This document shows positions 62,998 through 64,000 of a stretch of DNA of 64,000 bases, one piece after another; position 1 is the first letter of the stretch; each line of letters begins with the position of its first letter. The position numbers were made by a program, and so were the translations under genes. The stretch covers positions 1-64,000 of the forward strand of contig NZ_PXNS01000013.1 of assembly GCF_003045775.1 (NCBI RefSeq), read 5' to 3'. Source of the DNA: Halomonas litopenaei. GTDB taxonomy: Bacteria; Pseudomonadota; Gammaproteobacteria; Pseudomonadales; Halomonadaceae. The notes under the pieces are model-generated. The model saw nothing but the letters and a program-made list of their open reading frames with translations, was not told where the DNA came from and ran no database searches.

Positions 62998-63144
62998 CTA
63001 GGCGCTGTCCGAAAAGTCGACGAGCGAAGGTTAGACAAGGCAAAAATCGGTGAGAAAGCGCAGTTTACGTGGTGTAAATGAGCATTTTGATCCGATTTTT
63101 AACGCCGTATTACCGAGCGCAGGCACTTTTCAGACAAGCCCTAG
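62998..63144 (+). mobile_element. 147-bp CTAG-bounded fold-back repeat, copy 4
   Basis: Exact length match to copies 1 and 3 with CTAG at both ends (62998-63001, 63141-63144). The right CTAG contains the TAG stop of the RidA-like gene read on the minus strand. It lies between the binding-protein and RidA genes. Confidence 0.82.
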
Positions 63145-63524
63145 GGCGTCACCGGTAGCGCTGCGTAGGCCACCATCTCGACCAGCATTTCTTCCCGGGC
63201 GAAGCCGGAGACGATCACCGCCGCGCGGTTGGGGTAGGGCTCGCTGACGTACTCGGCGTAGACCCGGTTGACCGTGGCCAGATCCTCGCGCCGGGTCACG
63301 TAGATCAATACCTGGGTCAGCGATTCAACGCCGCCACCGGCGCAGGTGAGGGTGTGCACCAGATTGTCCAGCGTCTGGCGGGTCTGGGCCTCGATGCCGC
63401 CGTCGACCACCTCGCCGCTCTTGTCGATGGGGATCTGGGCGGTGAACAGGATGCCGTTGCCGACGCTGGCCCAGGACAGTGGGGCGCGGGAGGCGAACAG
63501 CTCGGTCTTGACCGGGTGAACCAT
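63141..63524 (-). CDS. RidA family protein (reactive imine deaminase-like)
   Basis: A 127-residue YjgF/RidA protein: MVHPVKTELFASRAPLSWASVGNGILFTAQIPID at the start, QTRQTLDNLVHTL, and PYPNRAAVIVSGFAREEMLVEMVAYA at the end, with the substrate-binding Arg in NRAAV. RidA proteins hydrolyse 2-imino acids, fitting a neighbour dehydrogenase that produces imines. GAGGA precedes the ATG. Its TAG stop lies in the CTAG of repeat copy 4, so its last residues may have been altered by the insertion. Confidence 0.88.
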   Translation of the reverse strand: MVHPVKTELFASRAPLSWASVGNGILFTAQIPIDKSGEVVDGGIEAQTRQTLDNLVHTLTCAGGGVESLTQVLIYVTRREDLATVNRVYAEYVSEPYPNRAAVIVSGFAREEMLVEMVAYAALPVTP

Positions 63525-63594
63525 GGGGTATCCTCGAACGTTGGAAGTCGGGGGTAGTAGGGCAAAGAGAGTGCCAAGGGGTGAGGGTTGTGTG

Positions 63595-64000
63595 TCAGTC
63601 GTTGTCGTGGGTGCCGGCGCCGGCGCCGCTGCGAGAGGCCTCGGTAGATTCCACCAGCAGCCGGGTGGCCAGCGCCTTGAGCTGCGCCCACAGGCCGTCG
63701 TCGACCTCGATGCCTTGCTGCATGGCACGCTCGCGGCAAGCCAGCAGGTCGGACTCCTGGTGACGGGCCAGCAGGTCGAGCTGATACTCGGAGCGCAGCG
63801 ACGGCAGCAGGTCCACGTGGTTGGCCATGATCAGCGTCACCCCGTCGTTGGGTTCGTTTTCCTCGGGCACCTCGTGCACCGCGTAGACGCGGATCTCCGG
63901 CACCGAACTTCCCGCACGAAAGCCCACCACCTGCTCGATCAGCGGGGTGGCTGCCGCCTGCTCTGCGCCAGCGGTCCGGGCCTCACCGTCAGGCGCCTGG
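63595..64000 (-). CDS. Unrecognised protein, 5' end beyond the window
   Basis: An open frame runs from the right edge to a stop at 63595 (at least 134 residues). Visible parts include PLIEQVVGFRAGSSVPEIRVYAVHEVPEENEPNDG, TLIMANHVDLLPSLRSEYQLDLLARHQESDLLACRERAMQQG and a low-complexity C-terminus. No family is recognised. It lies 70 bp upstream of the RidA gene on the same strand and may share its transcript. Confidence 0.65.
   Translation of the reverse strand, partial: QAPDGEARTAGAEQAAATPLIEQVVGFRAGSSVPEIRVYAVHEVPEENEPNDGVTLIMANHVDLLPSLRSEYQLDLLARHQESDLLACRERAMQQGIEVDDGLWAQLKALATRLLVESTEASRSGAGAGTHDND

Noticed and set aside
23737..63247. A recurring short peptide (RSLRGVNEH...DPIFNAVLPS) encoded at the four repeat copies, looking like a small conserved protein.
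   Set aside because: It is just the translation of the 147-bp repeat; starts and ends differ between copies, copy 2 breaks it, and no ribosome-binding site precedes it.

Overview
This 64 kb window looks like chromosome of a GC-rich, halophile-type gammaproteobacterium, most likely Halomonas or a close relative. That is inferred from codon use, the uvrA / MFS / ssb order, the fabA-fabB pair and the general gene content; no rRNA or tRNA is present to confirm it. No phage, plasmid origin, CRISPR array or intact insertion sequence was seen.

Layout. 0-5.5 kb: uvrA, a YajR-type MFS carrier and ssb. 5.7-13.5 kb: housekeeping genes (nadE-pncC for NAD metabolism, a TauE/SafE permease, a sugar-nucleotide reductase-like protein, an acyltransferase, a PH-domain membrane protein, an M48 lipoprotein protease, and fabB-fabA for unsaturated fatty acids). 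13.7-15.6 kb: a PAS-GGDEF-EAL protein. 15.6-23.5 kb: a minus-strand cluster of the kind controlled by LitR (MerR regulator, photolyase, NTF2-like protein, SDR, flavin amine oxidase-like protein, DUF1365, CFA/UfaM-type methyltransferase, DUF2878). Its regulator gene is preceded by an exact TGTACA-N12-TGTACA site, but the regulator has lost the cobalamin-binding residues. 23.8-26.6 kb: a CbiX-like protein, a renalase-like flavoprotein and a YfcH-type epimerase. 26.7-31.7 kb: rapA, a TlpA-type thioredoxin, a small membrane protein and a VOC protein.

32.1-44.2 kb is a complete carbon-phosphorus lyase operon (phnC D E F G H I J K L M N P plus the phosphonate-associated hexapeptide acyltransferase). 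It takes up phosphonates (PhnCDE), couples them to ATP (PhnGHI, PhnM), cleaves the C-P bond (PhnJ) and recycles the ribosyl product (PhnP, PhnN). A palindrome fitting the HutC-type operator lies before phnC and again across the phnF start codon, beside a Pho-box-like sequence.

44.4-51.1 kb: NhaC antiporter, formamidase with its FmdB zinc ribbon, an aldo-keto reductase, and an MFS exporter divergent from a LysR regulator. 51.1-57.9 kb: a LysR-controlled catabolic cluster of two-cupin protein, HpaI-type aldolase, alpha/beta hydrolase and a TRAP transporter; its substrate is unknown and it is the best candidate here for an undescribed pathway. 57.9-64 kb: a LysR regulator, a three-subunit flavin/iron-sulfur amine dehydrogenase of the opine or D-hydroxyproline type, a periplasmic binding protein, a RidA protein and a partial gene at the right edge.

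Four copies of a 147-bp fold-back repeat bounded by CTAG (three exactly 147 bp, one with a 16-bp insert) are scattered through the second half. They look like small non-autonomous transposable elements; at two sites the CTAG supplies the stop codon of the adjacent gene.
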